A stretch of DNA of 64,000 nt from NCBI GenBank assembly GCA_021787365.1, contig JAJYMB010000135.1, positions 1-64,000 of the forward strand. Direction: 5' to 3'. A program made the translations under genes and the position numbers. A model generated the notes under the pieces. It made no database searches and was not told where the DNA came from. It was given only the letters and a program-made list of their open reading frames with translations. The number at the start of each line of letters is the position of its first letter. The first letter of the stretch is position 1. Below are positions 24,554-33,267 of this stretch, in pieces. Origin of the DNA: Actinomycetes bacterium. Its GTDB lineage: Bacteria > Actinomycetota > Acidimicrobiia > Acidimicrobiales > Palsa-688.

Positions 24554-26283
24554 GCGACCAGGTGACACCCTCGCCAGGCAAGCGCCGCATCGGCGTCTAT
24601 GTCTGCCACTGCGGCGGGAACATCTCGGACTACGTGGACGTGGACCGGGTCATCGACGCCGTGAAGGACGAAGCCGACGTGGTCGTCGCCCGCGACGCCA
24701 TGTTCACCTGCTCCGACGTCACCCAGGAGGAGATCGCCAAGGACATCCGCGAGCAGGGCCTCGACGGCCTGGTCGTCGCCTCGTGCTCCCCGAAGCTGCA
24801 CACGACCACCTTCCGGGGAGTGGCCCGCCGAGGTGGGCTCAACCCCTACCAGTACACCCAAGCCAACATCCGCGAACAGTGCTCGTGGGCGCACACCGAC
24901 GACCGCGAAGGGGCCACCGGGAAGGCGATCAGCCTCGTGCGAGCGGCCGTAGCGAGGACCCGCCTCTCCGAGCCGCTGGAACCGCTGGTGGTCGAGACCA
25001 CCGGGCGAGCCGTCGTAGTGGGCGGAGGGGTGGCGGGTATGCGCGCCGCTATAGGGCTCGCGGACATGGGCCTCGGGGTCTTCCTCGTCGAGCGCGAGGC
25101 CGAGCTCGGAGGCTGGGTGGGGGACCTCCCCAAGATGTTCCCCAACGGGACCGACGGCCACGAGCTCGCCCGCCGGCTCCAAGACGAGATCCACCGGCGA
25201 CCGGCGATAAATGTCTTCACCCGCGCCGAAGTGGTCGAAAAAACCGGCACCTACGGGAACTACCAGGTGACGGTCCGTGCCGGAGGCGAGCAGATCCGCC
25301 TCGACGTCGGCCAGGTCATCGTCGCCACCGGCTTCGCGTCCTACGAACCCGAGCCTGGCGAGTTCGGCTACGGTGCACCAGGCGTCGTCACCTTGGCCGA
25401 CTTCACCCGCATGCTCGACGAAGCCGGCAGCCCGCTCGTCTACCACGGCCGGCCCGTGAAGACCATCGCCTACATCTACTGCGTCGGCAGCCGCAACGAA
25501 ACGCACCCCTACTGCTCGCGCTACTGCTGCTCCGCCGCCGTGCACGCTTCGCTGCTCGTGACCGCCGCCGACCCGGGCGTCCGCCAGTACCACCTCTACC
25601 GAGACATGCGCACCTACGGGAGGCACGAGCTCGAGTACATCGAGTCCCGCCGGCGTGGCTCGGTCTACATGAAGTTCGCTGACGACGAACCCCCCCTCGT
25701 GACCAGCGACGATGGGTCGCTGCGGGTGACGGTACGCGACCTGCTGACTGGCGGCGACCAACTGGCAATAGGACCGGACCTGGTCGTGCTCGTGACAGGC
25801 ATGGTCCCACGCGACAACGCAGAGCTCACCACGGCCCTGAAGCTGCCGGTCGGCTTGGACGGTTTCTTCAACGAGATCCACCCGAAGCTCCGCCCGGTAG
25901 AGACCGTGGTCGACGGCGTGAGCATCTGCGGCGCCTGTCAAGGCCCGAAGACCGTCGCTGAAAGCGTCGCGTCCGGGCTAGCCGCCGCCGCCCAAGCCGC
26001 TGCCGTGCTGAAGCGAGGGGTCGCCGAGCTCGACCCCCAAGTCACCTTCGTCCACCCCGAGGCCTGCACCGGGTGCGGCCAATGCGTCGGGGCGTGCCCG
26101 TACTCCGCCATTTCGCTCGTCGAACGCGGCCCCGCCAAGGTGGCCTCGATTGACGCGGCTGCCTGCAAGGGCTGCGGCGGGTGCGTGCCGTCATGTCCAG
26201 AGGACGCCATCGACCTCGCCGGTTACACCGATGCTCAGATCCGTTCGATGATCGACAGTTTGCTCGTCGGGAGCGAGACGTGA
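24550..26283 (+). CDS. hdrA: Heterodisulfide reductase subunit A-like protein
   Basis: 577 residues with the complete HdrA layout: the N-terminal VYVCHCGGNISDYVDVD motif (Cys 19 and 21), FAD-binding VVVGGGVAGMRAAIGLA (about 155), CVGSRNE with HPYCSRYCC, GACQGPKTV, and two C-terminal [4Fe-4S] ferredoxin motifs (CTGCGQCVGACP and CKGCGGCVPSCP). HdrA is the flavin hub that splits electrons between HdrB/HdrC and ferredoxin or another acceptor. It is the second HdrA-type protein in the operon, so the complex may use both. One-base overlap with the winged-helix gene. Confidence 0.92.
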   Translation: MSDQVTPSPGKRRIGVYVCHCGGNISDYVDVDRVIDAVKDEADVVVARDAMFTCSDVTQEEIAKDIREQGLDGLVVASCSPKLHTTTFRGVARRGGLNPYQYTQANIREQCSWAHTDDREGATGKAISLVRAAVARTRLSEPLEPLVVETTGRAVVVGGGVAGMRAAIGLADMGLGVFLVEREAELGGWVGDLPKMFPNGTDGHELARRLQDEIHRRPAINVFTRAEVVEKTGTYGNYQVTVRAGGEQIRLDVGQVIVATGFASYEPEPGEFGYGAPGVVTLADFTRMLDEAGSPLVYHGRPVKTIAYIYCVGSRNETHPYCSRYCCSAAVHASLLVTAADPGVRQYHLYRDMRTYGRHELEYIESRRRGSVYMKFADDEPPLVTSDDGSLRVTVRDLLTGGDQLAIGPDLVVLVTGMVPRDNAELTTALKLPVGLDGFFNEIHPKLRPVETVVDGVSICGACQGPKTVAESVASGLAAAAQAAAVLKRGVAELDPQVTFVHPEACTGCGQCVGACPYSAISLVERGPAKVASIDAAACKGCGGCVPSCPEDAIDLAGYTDAQIRSMIDSLLVGSET

Positions 26284-26510
26284 TGCGCGAGGTCCGCGAA
26301 GTCATGAGGGAGGAACCGCTCGTGCGCGGCCGGATCCTCGAGCTCCTGGCCGAGGGGCCTCGGAGCGTGCCCGAACTGGCCGAGCGCTCCGGGCTGCCGG
26401 CCGAAGAGGTCATGGTCTGGTTGATGGGTATGAGAAAGTACGGCTTCGTCGCCGAGACAGACCAAGACGGCGAGGGGTACTACCGCTACGCAGCGGTGAG
26501 GTCTCCATGA
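26283..26510 (+). CDS. Small winged-helix protein in the hdr operon
   Basis: 75 residues (MREVREVMREEPLVRGRILE, then LAEGPRSVPELAERSG and EEVMVWLMGMRKYGFV). The pattern fits a winged helix. It lies between hdrA and hdrC with one- and four-base overlaps, so it is made in step with the subunits. A DNA-binding role is possible, but in this position it may be a structural subunit instead. No cysteine is present. Confidence 0.65.
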   Translation: MREVREVMREEPLVRGRILELLAEGPRSVPELAERSGLPAEEVMVWLMGMRKYGFVAETDQDGEGYYRYAAVRSP

Positions 26511-26809
26511 CCACACTGGTCGGCCCGGAGCTGGCCGGCGAGCTCCGAAGGCTCGGCACCTTCGACGCCGAGGTCTGCATGAACTGCGGCATCTGCACCG
26601 CCACCTGCCCCCTCGGGATCGACGTCCTACCCCGCCAGGTCATGCGTTTCGGCCTTCTCGGCCTCGACGACGAGGTACGCCGGCACGAAGAGACCGTCTT
26701 TTCCTGCCTCCTCTGCCGGGCGTGCGAAGCGAGCTGCCCCGCCGGCGTGCACATCACCGGGAACATCCGAGTCCTGCGGCGCTGGCTGCTCGAGAAGGAG
26801 GCCGTCTGA
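26507..26809 (+). CDS. hdrC: Heterodisulfide reductase subunit C-like protein
   Basis: 100 residues with two [4Fe-4S] motifs of HdrC: CMNCGICTATCPLG (about 24-36) and CLLCRACEASCPAG (about 67-79). It carries electrons between HdrA and HdrB. The start overlaps the winged-helix stop and its own stop overlaps the hdrB start (TGATG). Confidence 0.9.
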   Translation: MTTLVGPELAGELRRLGTFDAEVCMNCGICTATCPLGIDVLPRQVMRFGLLGLDDEVRRHEETVFSCLLCRACEASCPAGVHITGNIRVLRRWLLEKEAV

Positions 26810-27786
26810 TGGCACTCGCTACGCGCGAGGTGATAGGCATCCTCACCGACAACTTGCGCCTGCGGGGCTCGGTGCTCCCCGTGCCCGCCAGGCGCGCCAC
26901 CCGCTGGGCGCGCGAGTTCGGCCTGCCCCGTGGGGGCGAGCGGGTCCTCTACACCGGGACCATGTACCACATCGTGCCCTACACCGAGCGTCTGGTCCGC
27001 CTTCAGCAACGCTTGGGCAGCTCGCGCCTCGCCGGCTTGGTCCCCCTCGCGCGCCGGCTCAACCGCCTGGTGAACGGCATGCCGCTCGTCGCCCGGCCCA
27101 CGTCCGAGGAGCGCTCAGAATACGAGCGTGTCCCGGCCAATGTCGCACAGCTGCTCTTGCGGGCGGGCGTCGAGTTCGGCTACCTGTACGAGGACGACCT
27201 TTATACCGGGGTGCTGGCCTACGACCTCGGGGCCGAGGACGTCGTCGCTGCCCACGCCAAGCGCATCGCCGGGATCTTCTACAAGTACGGCGTCCGCGAG
27301 GTGATCACGATCGACCCCCACACGACCACCATGCTCCGGAGCGTCTTCCCGAGGTTCGTCGAGGGCTACGACGTGTCGGTGCGGAGCTACCTGGAGGTGC
27401 TGGCCGAGCGCGGCCTGCCGGTCGAGGCGCCTCTCGCGGGAGATGTCGTGGTCCACGACTCCTGCGTCTACGCGAGGTACGAGGACGTGATCGAACCGCC
27501 CCGCCAGCTCCTTGCCGCGGCCGGGCTCCAAGTCCACGAACCGGCCAATTCTCGCACGATGACGTGGTGCTGTGGCGGGCCGGCCGAGGCGCTTTACCCC
27601 GAAAAGGCCGCGGCCGTCGCGGCCCAGCGGGTCGGGCAACTGCGCGAGGCAGCGAACGGGGTGCAGTCCGAGTGCGTGACGATGTGCCCCATCTGCCTCG
27701 TCAACCTGCGAAAAGCCGCCGACGGCACCATGGCCTTCCGGGACATCTCCGAGTACCTGCTCGAAGCGGCCAAAGCGAGATCCTGA
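26809..27786 (+). CDS. hdrB: Heterodisulfide reductase subunit B/D-like CCG-domain protein
   Basis: 325 residues. The second CCG domain is complete: VHDSCVYARYEDV, TWCCGGPAEAL and VTMCPICLVNL (about 221-300), the residues that hold the noncubane catalytic cluster. The first CCG domain is degenerate: VLYTGTMYHIVPY has no Cys where one is expected. It is thus closer to HdrD-like single-centre proteins than to classical HdrB. It would be the sulfur-substrate site of this complex. Last gene of the operon. Confidence 0.85.
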   Translation: MALATREVIGILTDNLRLRGSVLPVPARRATRWAREFGLPRGGERVLYTGTMYHIVPYTERLVRLQQRLGSSRLAGLVPLARRLNRLVNGMPLVARPTSEERSEYERVPANVAQLLLRAGVEFGYLYEDDLYTGVLAYDLGAEDVVAAHAKRIAGIFYKYGVREVITIDPHTTTMLRSVFPRFVEGYDVSVRSYLEVLAERGLPVEAPLAGDVVVHDSCVYARYEDVIEPPRQLLAAAGLQVHEPANSRTMTWCCGGPAEALYPEKAAAVAAQRVGQLREAANGVQSECVTMCPICLVNLRKAADGTMAFRDISEYLLEAAKARS

Positions 27787-27793
27787 CCAACCG

Positions 27794-28058
27794 GTGGCAC
27801 GCGGCCCACTTCCTCAGGCTGAGTACGAGGCCATTTTCTCGAAGGTGCCTCGACTGACCGTAGAGGTACATCGAGTACCCGAGCCACCTGGTCCTAGGCG
27901 ATTGGCCCGTCGGCATCGCCTTCCAGGCGGAGCTGTCACCATCGAGTGCGGACGAACCCCGAGATAGCCTCGGCCCTGTGGCGTGGTTCACACGGCTGCC
28001 CGAGGAAATGCACGAAGAGCAAAAGGTGTTCCTCCGGGCCCACGGCCTGGCTTCGTAG
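27794..28058 (+). pseudogene. NUDIX hydrolase remnant with a central deletion
   Basis: The frame from 27794 gives PLPQAEYEAIFSKVPRLTVEV, which resembles NUDIX-family N-termini of actinobacteria (shown in part: EYEAIFSKVPRLTVEV). After a one-base shift near 27885 the other frame gives VLGDWPVGIAFQAELSPS and a charged tail to TAG 28056-28058, which resembles the C-terminal end of the same family. The middle, including the NUDIX box, is missing. This is a pseudogene by internal deletion. Confidence 0.6.
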
Positions 28059-28090
28059 CCGGCGAGCGAGCACCGAGGACGGGTCCCGTC

Positions 28091-28618
28091 TCAGGGGACG
28101 AGCGTCAACGCCTCCGTGTGGCGCGGTCTGACGACGGAAAAATGGCGAAGGTCGAGCGTGGCGATCACCTCGGCACGGTAACGTTCCGCGAGGGCGACCA
28201 CGGACGCATCGACAGCTCCGAGTGGCAGGTCCAAGTACTGCTCGGCGAGCTCGGCCACGCGAGCCCACTCCGGCTAGAGCACTGGCTCGACAACGATCTC
28301 GCCTCGTGCGACCGAGCTCAAGAACGCCAGCTCCGCTTGGGGCCCGATGCGGTCGGCCAGCAGATAGGTGACCTCGGTCACGACCAGCTCCGGAATGACC
28401 AGCGGCCTTTCCGCCCCCGATAGCAACTCCACGCAACGACCGTGGTTGCGGTCGCCGGTCGCCGCGGCCGCGTAGAGGGGCCCGGCATCGACGATCAGCC
28501 CCGCTCTTCGCTCGGCGACCGCCGGCTCGGGCCGGCACTTTCGGGGGCCGACTGGCGAGGGCTCCCCAAGATCGTCCTGGTCGAGCCTGCGCCCCCGTCG
28601 GTTACTCTGGGAAAGCAA
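28091..28618 (-). pseudogene. PIN-domain (VapC-like) toxin with an internal amber codon
   Basis: The N-terminal part reads LIVDAGPLYAAAATGDRNH with the first PIN Asp, then VIPELVVTEVTYLLADRIG. A TAG at 28276-28274 stops the frame after VVEPVL. The same frame continues without further stops for 60 codons as PEWARVAELAEQYLDLPLG, then GAVDASVVALAERY and LDLRHFSVVRP, the expected second half with the other acidic residues. So the gene is intact but for one nonsense codon. No antitoxin gene is seen beside it. The start is uncertain (ATG 28618 gives a 40-residue leader). Confidence 0.75.
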
Positions 28619-28636
28619 GCGAGAGGAAGGAAGATC

Positions 28637-29887
28637 GTGAGGATGTCGCGGGCGAGCGGCGGGTTGGCCCGTGACGTGCTCAAGGTCCCCTGCAAGAGGC
28701 TCTTGGCGAGCGGCGGCCTCGTCAACGCGGGCTTTGCGGCGTCGAGCGTGTTCGTCTCACTTTTCTTCTATGTGACGAGCGGCTCGGTCACCAACATGGC
28801 GCTTTACTCGCTCGGCAACTACACGGGGCTCACGCTCGGGTTCCTGGCCATGGCGAGGTGGTTCCCCGAGACCTCGCCGAGGAGGCTGTTCCGGGCCGGC
28901 CTCGGCCTCAACGCCATGTTTTACCTTCTGCTCATAGTCCTCGGTAGGCACGCCGGCGCTCTCGCGCTCGAGCTCGGGCTGGTGGGCGGCATGGCGGCAG
29001 GCACGTACTGGCTCGGGGCCAACACCCTGACTTACGATGTCCTCTCGCCTGAGGGACGGGGCCGCTACTACGGCTTCAACTTCGCCATAACGAGCGTGCT
29101 CAACTTCGTGATGCCCCTGAGCGCCGGCGTCGTGATCGGGCGCCTCGGGGGCCAGACGGGCTTCGTGGCGGTCTTCGCCATTGCCTTGAGCGCCTTCGTC
29201 CTCGCGTGGTGGGCGGCGCGGGGCCTCAGTACCACCCCGGGGATAGGAGGCGTGCCGCTCCGGCGGGCGCTCGCCGTCCCTCCAGTGCGGACCGAGTGGG
29301 GCCGGATGTGGCTCGCGCTCGGCATGCGGGGCTTCAAGCAAGCCGCCGGAGGGCTCGGGCTCATCGTGCTCATCGCTCTCGCCACCCACAGCTCTACCGC
29401 ACAAGGCGAGTTCGCAGCCGTCGCGTCCCTGGCCGGGGTCGGCACGTCTGTGCTCGCCGGGCGGCTCCGGCCGGCATCACGGGCACTCGGGATGTGGGTC
29501 GGGGCAGTGGGCTTCGCGGCAACAACCGTGATGTTGTTCTTCCGGGCGGACTTCGGCATGCTGATGGCCTACGGCGCCCTCTCCGGCTTCATCTACCCCG
29601 GGCTCATGGTCCCCCTGGCCGCCTCCGTTCTCGATGTGATCGACACCGACCCCGCCGCCGCCCAACTTCGGGGTGCCTACATGCTCTCGCAGGAAGTCGC
29701 CATCAATGCCGGACGGATCGCGGCCGTGCTGGTGCTCCTCGCCCTGCTCGCCGTCGCCAAGCCCGTCGAGGCAGTGGTAGTCGTCCTTGGCGTCGCCGCA
29801 GCCCTCCAGCTTGGCGCAGCGCATCTCGGGGCGGCCGCCCTGGAGCAGTCCGACGCCTCCAGAGGGGCCAGGGGCGCGCTCGCCTAG
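28637..29887 (+). CDS. MFS transporter, unknown substrate
   Basis: About 416 residues with twelve helices by hydrophobicity. Starts at GTG 28637 with GAGGAAGGAAG just upstream; an ATG at 28643 is an alternative. Segments such as LGNYTGLTLGFLAMARWFPE and GGMAAGTYWLGANTLTYDVL fit the major facilitator fold, without a diagnostic motif for a substrate class. The gene is divergent from the PIN remnant. A hairpin (TTTGGC/GCCAAA at about 29906-29922) follows the stop. Confidence 0.75.
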   Translation: MRMSRASGGLARDVLKVPCKRLLASGGLVNAGFAASSVFVSLFFYVTSGSVTNMALYSLGNYTGLTLGFLAMARWFPETSPRRLFRAGLGLNAMFYLLLIVLGRHAGALALELGLVGGMAAGTYWLGANTLTYDVLSPEGRGRYYGFNFAITSVLNFVMPLSAGVVIGRLGGQTGFVAVFAIALSAFVLAWWAARGLSTTPGIGGVPLRRALAVPPVRTEWGRMWLALGMRGFKQAAGGLGLIVLIALATHSSTAQGEFAAVASLAGVGTSVLAGRLRPASRALGMWVGAVGFAATTVMLFFRADFGMLMAYGALSGFIYPGLMVPLAASVLDVIDTDPAAAQLRGAYMLSQEVAINAGRIAAVLVLLALLAVAKPVEAVVVVLGVAAALQLGAAHLGAAALEQSDASRGARGALA

Positions 29888-29939
29888 GCTCCGGCCGACG
29901 GGTCTTTTGGCCGCCAGCCAAAGGGCTTTTGGCCCTAGA

Positions 29940-29960
29940 TAGGGACGACGTTCGTCCTGG
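29940..29960. promoter_or_regulatory. Palindrome upstream of the unknown membrane gene
   Basis: GGACGA-CGT-TCGTCC lies at 29943-29957, preceded by the partial DosR-like AGGGCTTTTGGCCCT at 29922-29936. Both are in front of the gene at 30012. Confidence 0.4.
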
Positions 29961-30011
29961 GTGGTAACCAGTCGCGGGCGATACACTCCCAGCGACGAAG
30001 GTGGTGGCGCC

Positions 30012-30584
30012 ATGCGTCGCTTGTTACTCTTGGGTTTTTGGACATCGGTGCTGGTGGGCGCCGGCGCTGTTGCTTTTGCCGGCGCCACCGGGGACTTTAT
30101 TGGCTACGTGGTCGCAGGTGCCCTGGCTTGCGTTGCCGTGCTGGCGGTGTCCGAGATGTGCTGGAGCGACCCAGCAGGAAAGACCGGGCTCCTAGGACTG
30201 GTCCTCGGCAAGAGGGCCTGTTCCTACGCGCAGGGCGGCGATCTCTTGATGGACCTGCGCGAAATGGAGGTTGTCGGCGTGTTCGTGGTCGCGACCGATC
30301 TCCTCGCCTACCTGAGAGGAGGTGCCGGGAGCTGTCTCGACCAGGGCAGGCGAAGAGAGTGGCTCGACGACGCCGACCTCTTCCTCTCCTGGCGAGCTCC
30401 ACGAAAGACAGCCACTTCGGAGGCTCGCCAGCTGAACGACTGGGAGGCAGCGCACGAACGCGTCCGCCTCCTCTCCTCGCCCGGTTGCATGACCGTGCTT
30501 GTGGACGGCGCCGGGAACCGCCTCCTGCTCCCCGAGCTGAACCCCGTCGGCCGAGGCCGGGCCGCTCACCCCGGGCGCCGCTGA
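30012..30584 (+). CDS. Unknown membrane-anchored protein
   Basis: 190 residues from an ATG 11 bases after a GGTGGTGG stretch. Two N-terminal helices (LLLLGFWTSVLVGAGAVAFAG and FIGYVVAGALACVAVLAV) and a polar C-terminal domain (about 70-190) rich in charged and aromatic residues. I do not recognise a family. A shrunken relative of this gene (AAAFAGTTGKLIG fused to its last bases) is seen at 35907-36000. Confidence 0.55.
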   Translation: MRRLLLLGFWTSVLVGAGAVAFAGATGDFIGYVVAGALACVAVLAVSEMCWSDPAGKTGLLGLVLGKRACSYAQGGDLLMDLREMEVVGVFVVATDLLAYLRGGAGSCLDQGRRREWLDDADLFLSWRAPRKTATSEARQLNDWEAAHERVRLLSSPGCMTVLVDGAGNRLLLPELNPVGRGRAAHPGRR

Positions 30585-30776
30585 CAAGGGCCGGTCCCGG
30601 GCGGCGCATGTGCCCGTCCTGACGAGCGCGCTTGCCAGGGGCTCGAAGATCGGCCGCCCCGAGCATCGTAGCGGCTGCTACGGTCGTCGCTGACGACAGC
30701 TCACCCGCCCCGTCGTGGTCGGCTAGACCAGACGTTGGCTACGCAACCGTACTTTCACTTACCGAAAGGACATGTG

Positions 30777-31331
30777 ATGCGGCGACAAGTATTCGACGTC
30801 TTGGTGAGCGCCGGCGGCATTGTCATCGCAATTGTGCTCTTAGTAGCCGGTTCGCTCCTGATGTGGGCGCAGAGCTTCGCCGCTTCGAGCGTGCACTACC
30901 AGCTGGCACGCCAGGAGATCTACTTCCCGCCGAAATCGCACATCCCGCCGGCCCAGAGGTCGTACCTCGACAAATATGCCGGCAAGCAAGTCCTGACTCC
31001 GCCAGAGGCCCACGCATACGCCATGAAGATCGCCTCCGACGTCAGCGGGCTGCCCTATCACGGCATCTACGCGAAGCTCAGCGCTGCGTCGATAGCGCAC
31101 CCCAACAACAAGAAGCTGGCGGCCGACGTCGCAACATCATTCAAGGCCTCCACCTTGCAGGGCCTGCTCCTGGAAGCATACGGCTTCGGCACTTTCGGCA
31201 TTATCGCTTTATGGGCTGCGGTCGCGTCGTTTTGCTTCGCGTTTGTGATCCTGTCCCTGGTCGCTCTCGGCTTCTACCACGCGAGGACAACGCCTCCCGA
31301 AGCCGAGCTGCTGGCAGTCCTCGAGCATTGA
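30777..31331 (+). CDS. Unknown two-helix membrane protein
   Basis: 184 residues from an ATG with GAAAGGA upstream. Helix one at about 8-30 (VLVSAGGIVIAIVLLVAGSLL), an external domain of about 110 residues (QEIYFPPKSHIPPAQRSYLD, YAGKQVLTPPEAHAYAMKI), and helix two at about 140-170. Proteins of this plan with the FPPKS and LTPxEAxAYA motifs are common uncharacterised actinobacterial membrane proteins. The 190 bases upstream hold nothing recognisable besides short hairpins. Confidence 0.6.
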   Translation: MRRQVFDVLVSAGGIVIAIVLLVAGSLLMWAQSFAASSVHYQLARQEIYFPPKSHIPPAQRSYLDKYAGKQVLTPPEAHAYAMKIASDVSGLPYHGIYAKLSAASIAHPNNKKLAADVATSFKASTLQGLLLEAYGFGTFGIIALWAAVASFCFAFVILSLVALGFYHARTTPPEAELLAVLEH

Positions 31332-31404
31332 CCGAACCTGGGCCATGACAGTGGCGATAGGAACGAGCCGGCGGCCGTAGCTGGGCCGGGGGGGTGCCTT
31401 AGGA

Positions 31405-31418
31405 GGACCAAGAGGTCC
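31405..31418. promoter_or_regulatory. DosR-like palindrome upstream of citrate synthase, weak
   Basis: GGACC-AAGA-GGTCC, a perfect 5-bp inverted repeat, DosR-like but with altered spacing. Confidence 0.35.
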
Positions 31419-31464
31419 AATCGCTGGACGCTCCAGGCGTCCCCGCGCCGCCACAGGAAACGTA

Positions 31465-31479
31465 AGGACCTTGGGCCCT
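31465..31479. promoter_or_regulatory. DosR-like box
   Basis: AGGACCTTGGGCCCT, close to GGGACYTTNGGYCCY. It lies 300 bases upstream of citrate synthase with a trxB remnant between. Confidence 0.5.
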
Positions 31480-31583
31480 AAGGGAAACTAACCTTCAGCG
31501 GGCACTCTGTTCCTCGTTTAGGCCAAGCATAATTTCCAGGAAACGAACAAAGGAGGGCGGGCTCGTGCCCAACCACGGGGCCA

Positions 31584-31766
31584 GTGAAGGGTCTCGTCCC
31601 GCTCGAGGCGAGGGCGAGGTTGGGCGCGGTCCTGGTCCCAGGCATATTTGCCTCTGGGGACGCGACCCACGAGCCCGAGAAGCAGATCGTGGTCTCCGCC
31701 GCCGGCGCCAAAGCCGCGCGCGCCGCCACCCGGCAGTACGTACAGAACAGCCAGACACAACAATGA
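31584..31766 (+). pseudogene. Thioredoxin reductase C-terminal remnant
   Basis: Residues 19-56 read VPGIFASGDATHEPEKQIV, then VSAAGAKAARAATRQYVQN, which is the conserved last FAD-binding segment and tail of TrxB. The preceding 900 bases of such a gene are absent. It stands directly before citrate synthase, probably left by a deletion. Confidence 0.7.
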
Positions 31767-31777
31767 GGTGAAGAAGA

Positions 31778-33085
31778 ATGACTACCGAAACTCCTGAGGG
31801 CTCCCTCCAGGTCACCGACACCAGGACGGGTCTCCGCTACGAACTGCCCATCTTCGACGGCGCCGTCCGCGCCATGGACCTGCGCCAGGTGAAGGCCTCA
31901 GACGACGACTTCGGCCTGCTTTCCTACGACCCGGCCCTCGTCAACACCGCCACCTGCCGGAGCACCATCACCTATATCGACGGCGAGCGGGGCATCCTCC
32001 GCTACCGGGGTTACCCGATCGAGCAACTGGCCGAGGAGGCGTCTTTTCTCCAGGTCGCCTACCTGTTGCTGAACGGCGAGCTGCCGGACAAGGCCGAGGC
32101 CGAGCACTGGGCCGAGGACGTCACCCACCACACTTTCGTGCACGAGAACATAAAGAAGTTCATAGACGGCTTCCACCACGACGCCCACCCGATGGGGATC
32201 CTCGTGAGCACGGTCGCCGCCCTGTCGACCTTCTACCCCGGCGCCAAGGACGTCTTCGACAAGGAGAGCCGGCGGGTGCAGGTCGTGCGCCTGGTGGCCA
32301 AGATGCCGACGCTCGCCGCCTTCGCCTACCGCCACGCGATGGGGCTGCCTTATGCCTACCCCGACGACGTCCTGTCCTACGCAGGCAACTTCTTGAACAT
32401 GATGTGGAAGACGACCAAGCTCGAGTACAAGCCCGACCCCGTCTTGGAGCACGCCTTGGACGTGCTGTTCATCCTCCACGCCGACCACGAGCAAAACTGC
32501 TCGGCCCACACCATGCGGACCGTGGGCAGCTCGCACGCCGACCCCTACGTGGCGACGTCCGCCGCGGCGTCCGCGCTCTACGGGCCGCTCCACGGGGGCG
32601 CCAACGAGCAGGTGCTCAGGATGCTCACCGAGATCGGCTCGGTGGAGCACATACCCGAGTACGTCGAGCGGGTAAAGGCGGGGGAGTTCCGGCTCATGGG
32701 CTTCGGCCATCGCGTCTACAAGAACTTCGACCCGCGCGCCCAGATCATAAAACAGGTAGCCGACCAGGTCTTCGAGGTGACCGGGCGCAACCACCTCCTC
32801 GACATCGCCTTGGAACTCGAAAAGGTGGCGCTCGGCGACGAGTACTTCGTCTCCCACAGGCTCTACCCGAACGTAGACTTCTACTCGGGGATCATCTACC
32901 AGGCCATGGGCTTCCCCGTCGAGATGTTCCCGGTCCTCTTCGCCATCGGGCGCACGCCGGGCTGGCTGGCGCAGTGGGAAGAGGGCCTCTTGGACCCCGA
33001 GCAGAAGATCACCCGGCCCCGCCAGCTCTACGTGGGGCACCCGGAGAGAGATCTCGACAGCGACACCCCTAGTACCGGCAAGTAA
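31778..33085 (+). CDS. gltA: Citrate synthase
   Basis: 435 residues matching type II citrate synthase in full. Catalytic residues are seen in ILHADHEQNCSAHTMR, GPLHGGANEQVLRML, FGHRVYKNFDPRA and the late VDFYSGI with the Asp. It condenses oxaloacetate and acetyl-CoA at the entry of the citric acid cycle in the cytosol. ATG with GAGGTGAAGAAG upstream. The 440 bases before it contain a trxB remnant and two DosR-like palindromes, suggesting oxygen- or redox-linked control. Confidence 0.95.
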   Translation: MTTETPEGSLQVTDTRTGLRYELPIFDGAVRAMDLRQVKASDDDFGLLSYDPALVNTATCRSTITYIDGERGILRYRGYPIEQLAEEASFLQVAYLLLNGELPDKAEAEHWAEDVTHHTFVHENIKKFIDGFHHDAHPMGILVSTVAALSTFYPGAKDVFDKESRRVQVVRLVAKMPTLAAFAYRHAMGLPYAYPDDVLSYAGNFLNMMWKTTKLEYKPDPVLEHALDVLFILHADHEQNCSAHTMRTVGSSHADPYVATSAAASALYGPLHGGANEQVLRMLTEIGSVEHIPEYVERVKAGEFRLMGFGHRVYKNFDPRAQIIKQVADQVFEVTGRNHLLDIALELEKVALGDEYFVSHRLYPNVDFYSGIIYQAMGFPVEMFPVLFAIGRTPGWLAQWEEGLLDPEQKITRPRQLYVGHPERDLDSDTPSTGK

Positions 33086-33139
33086 CGCCGCAGGAGCGAG
33101 CCCCTTCGAGCTCCCCGGTGACCTGGTACGCCAGCGCTT

Positions 33140-33154
33140 GGGACCTTCGGCCCT
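33140..33154. promoter_or_regulatory. DosR-like box
   Basis: GGGACCTTCGGCCCT, a good match to the DosR-type pattern, 114 bases upstream of the lipoprotein gene and downstream of citrate synthase. A weak CstR-like ATAACC-N-GGGTA element is at 33221-33237. Confidence 0.6.
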
Positions 33155-33267
33155 GCTTCGCGACGAACCGGCCCTTGGCTAGATCGTGCCTGCCTTCCGG
33201 TTCGCCATCACGGTAGTGAAATAACCCCCAGAGGGTACACTCGCTGCGTGCAGGAGGTTGTCACACG

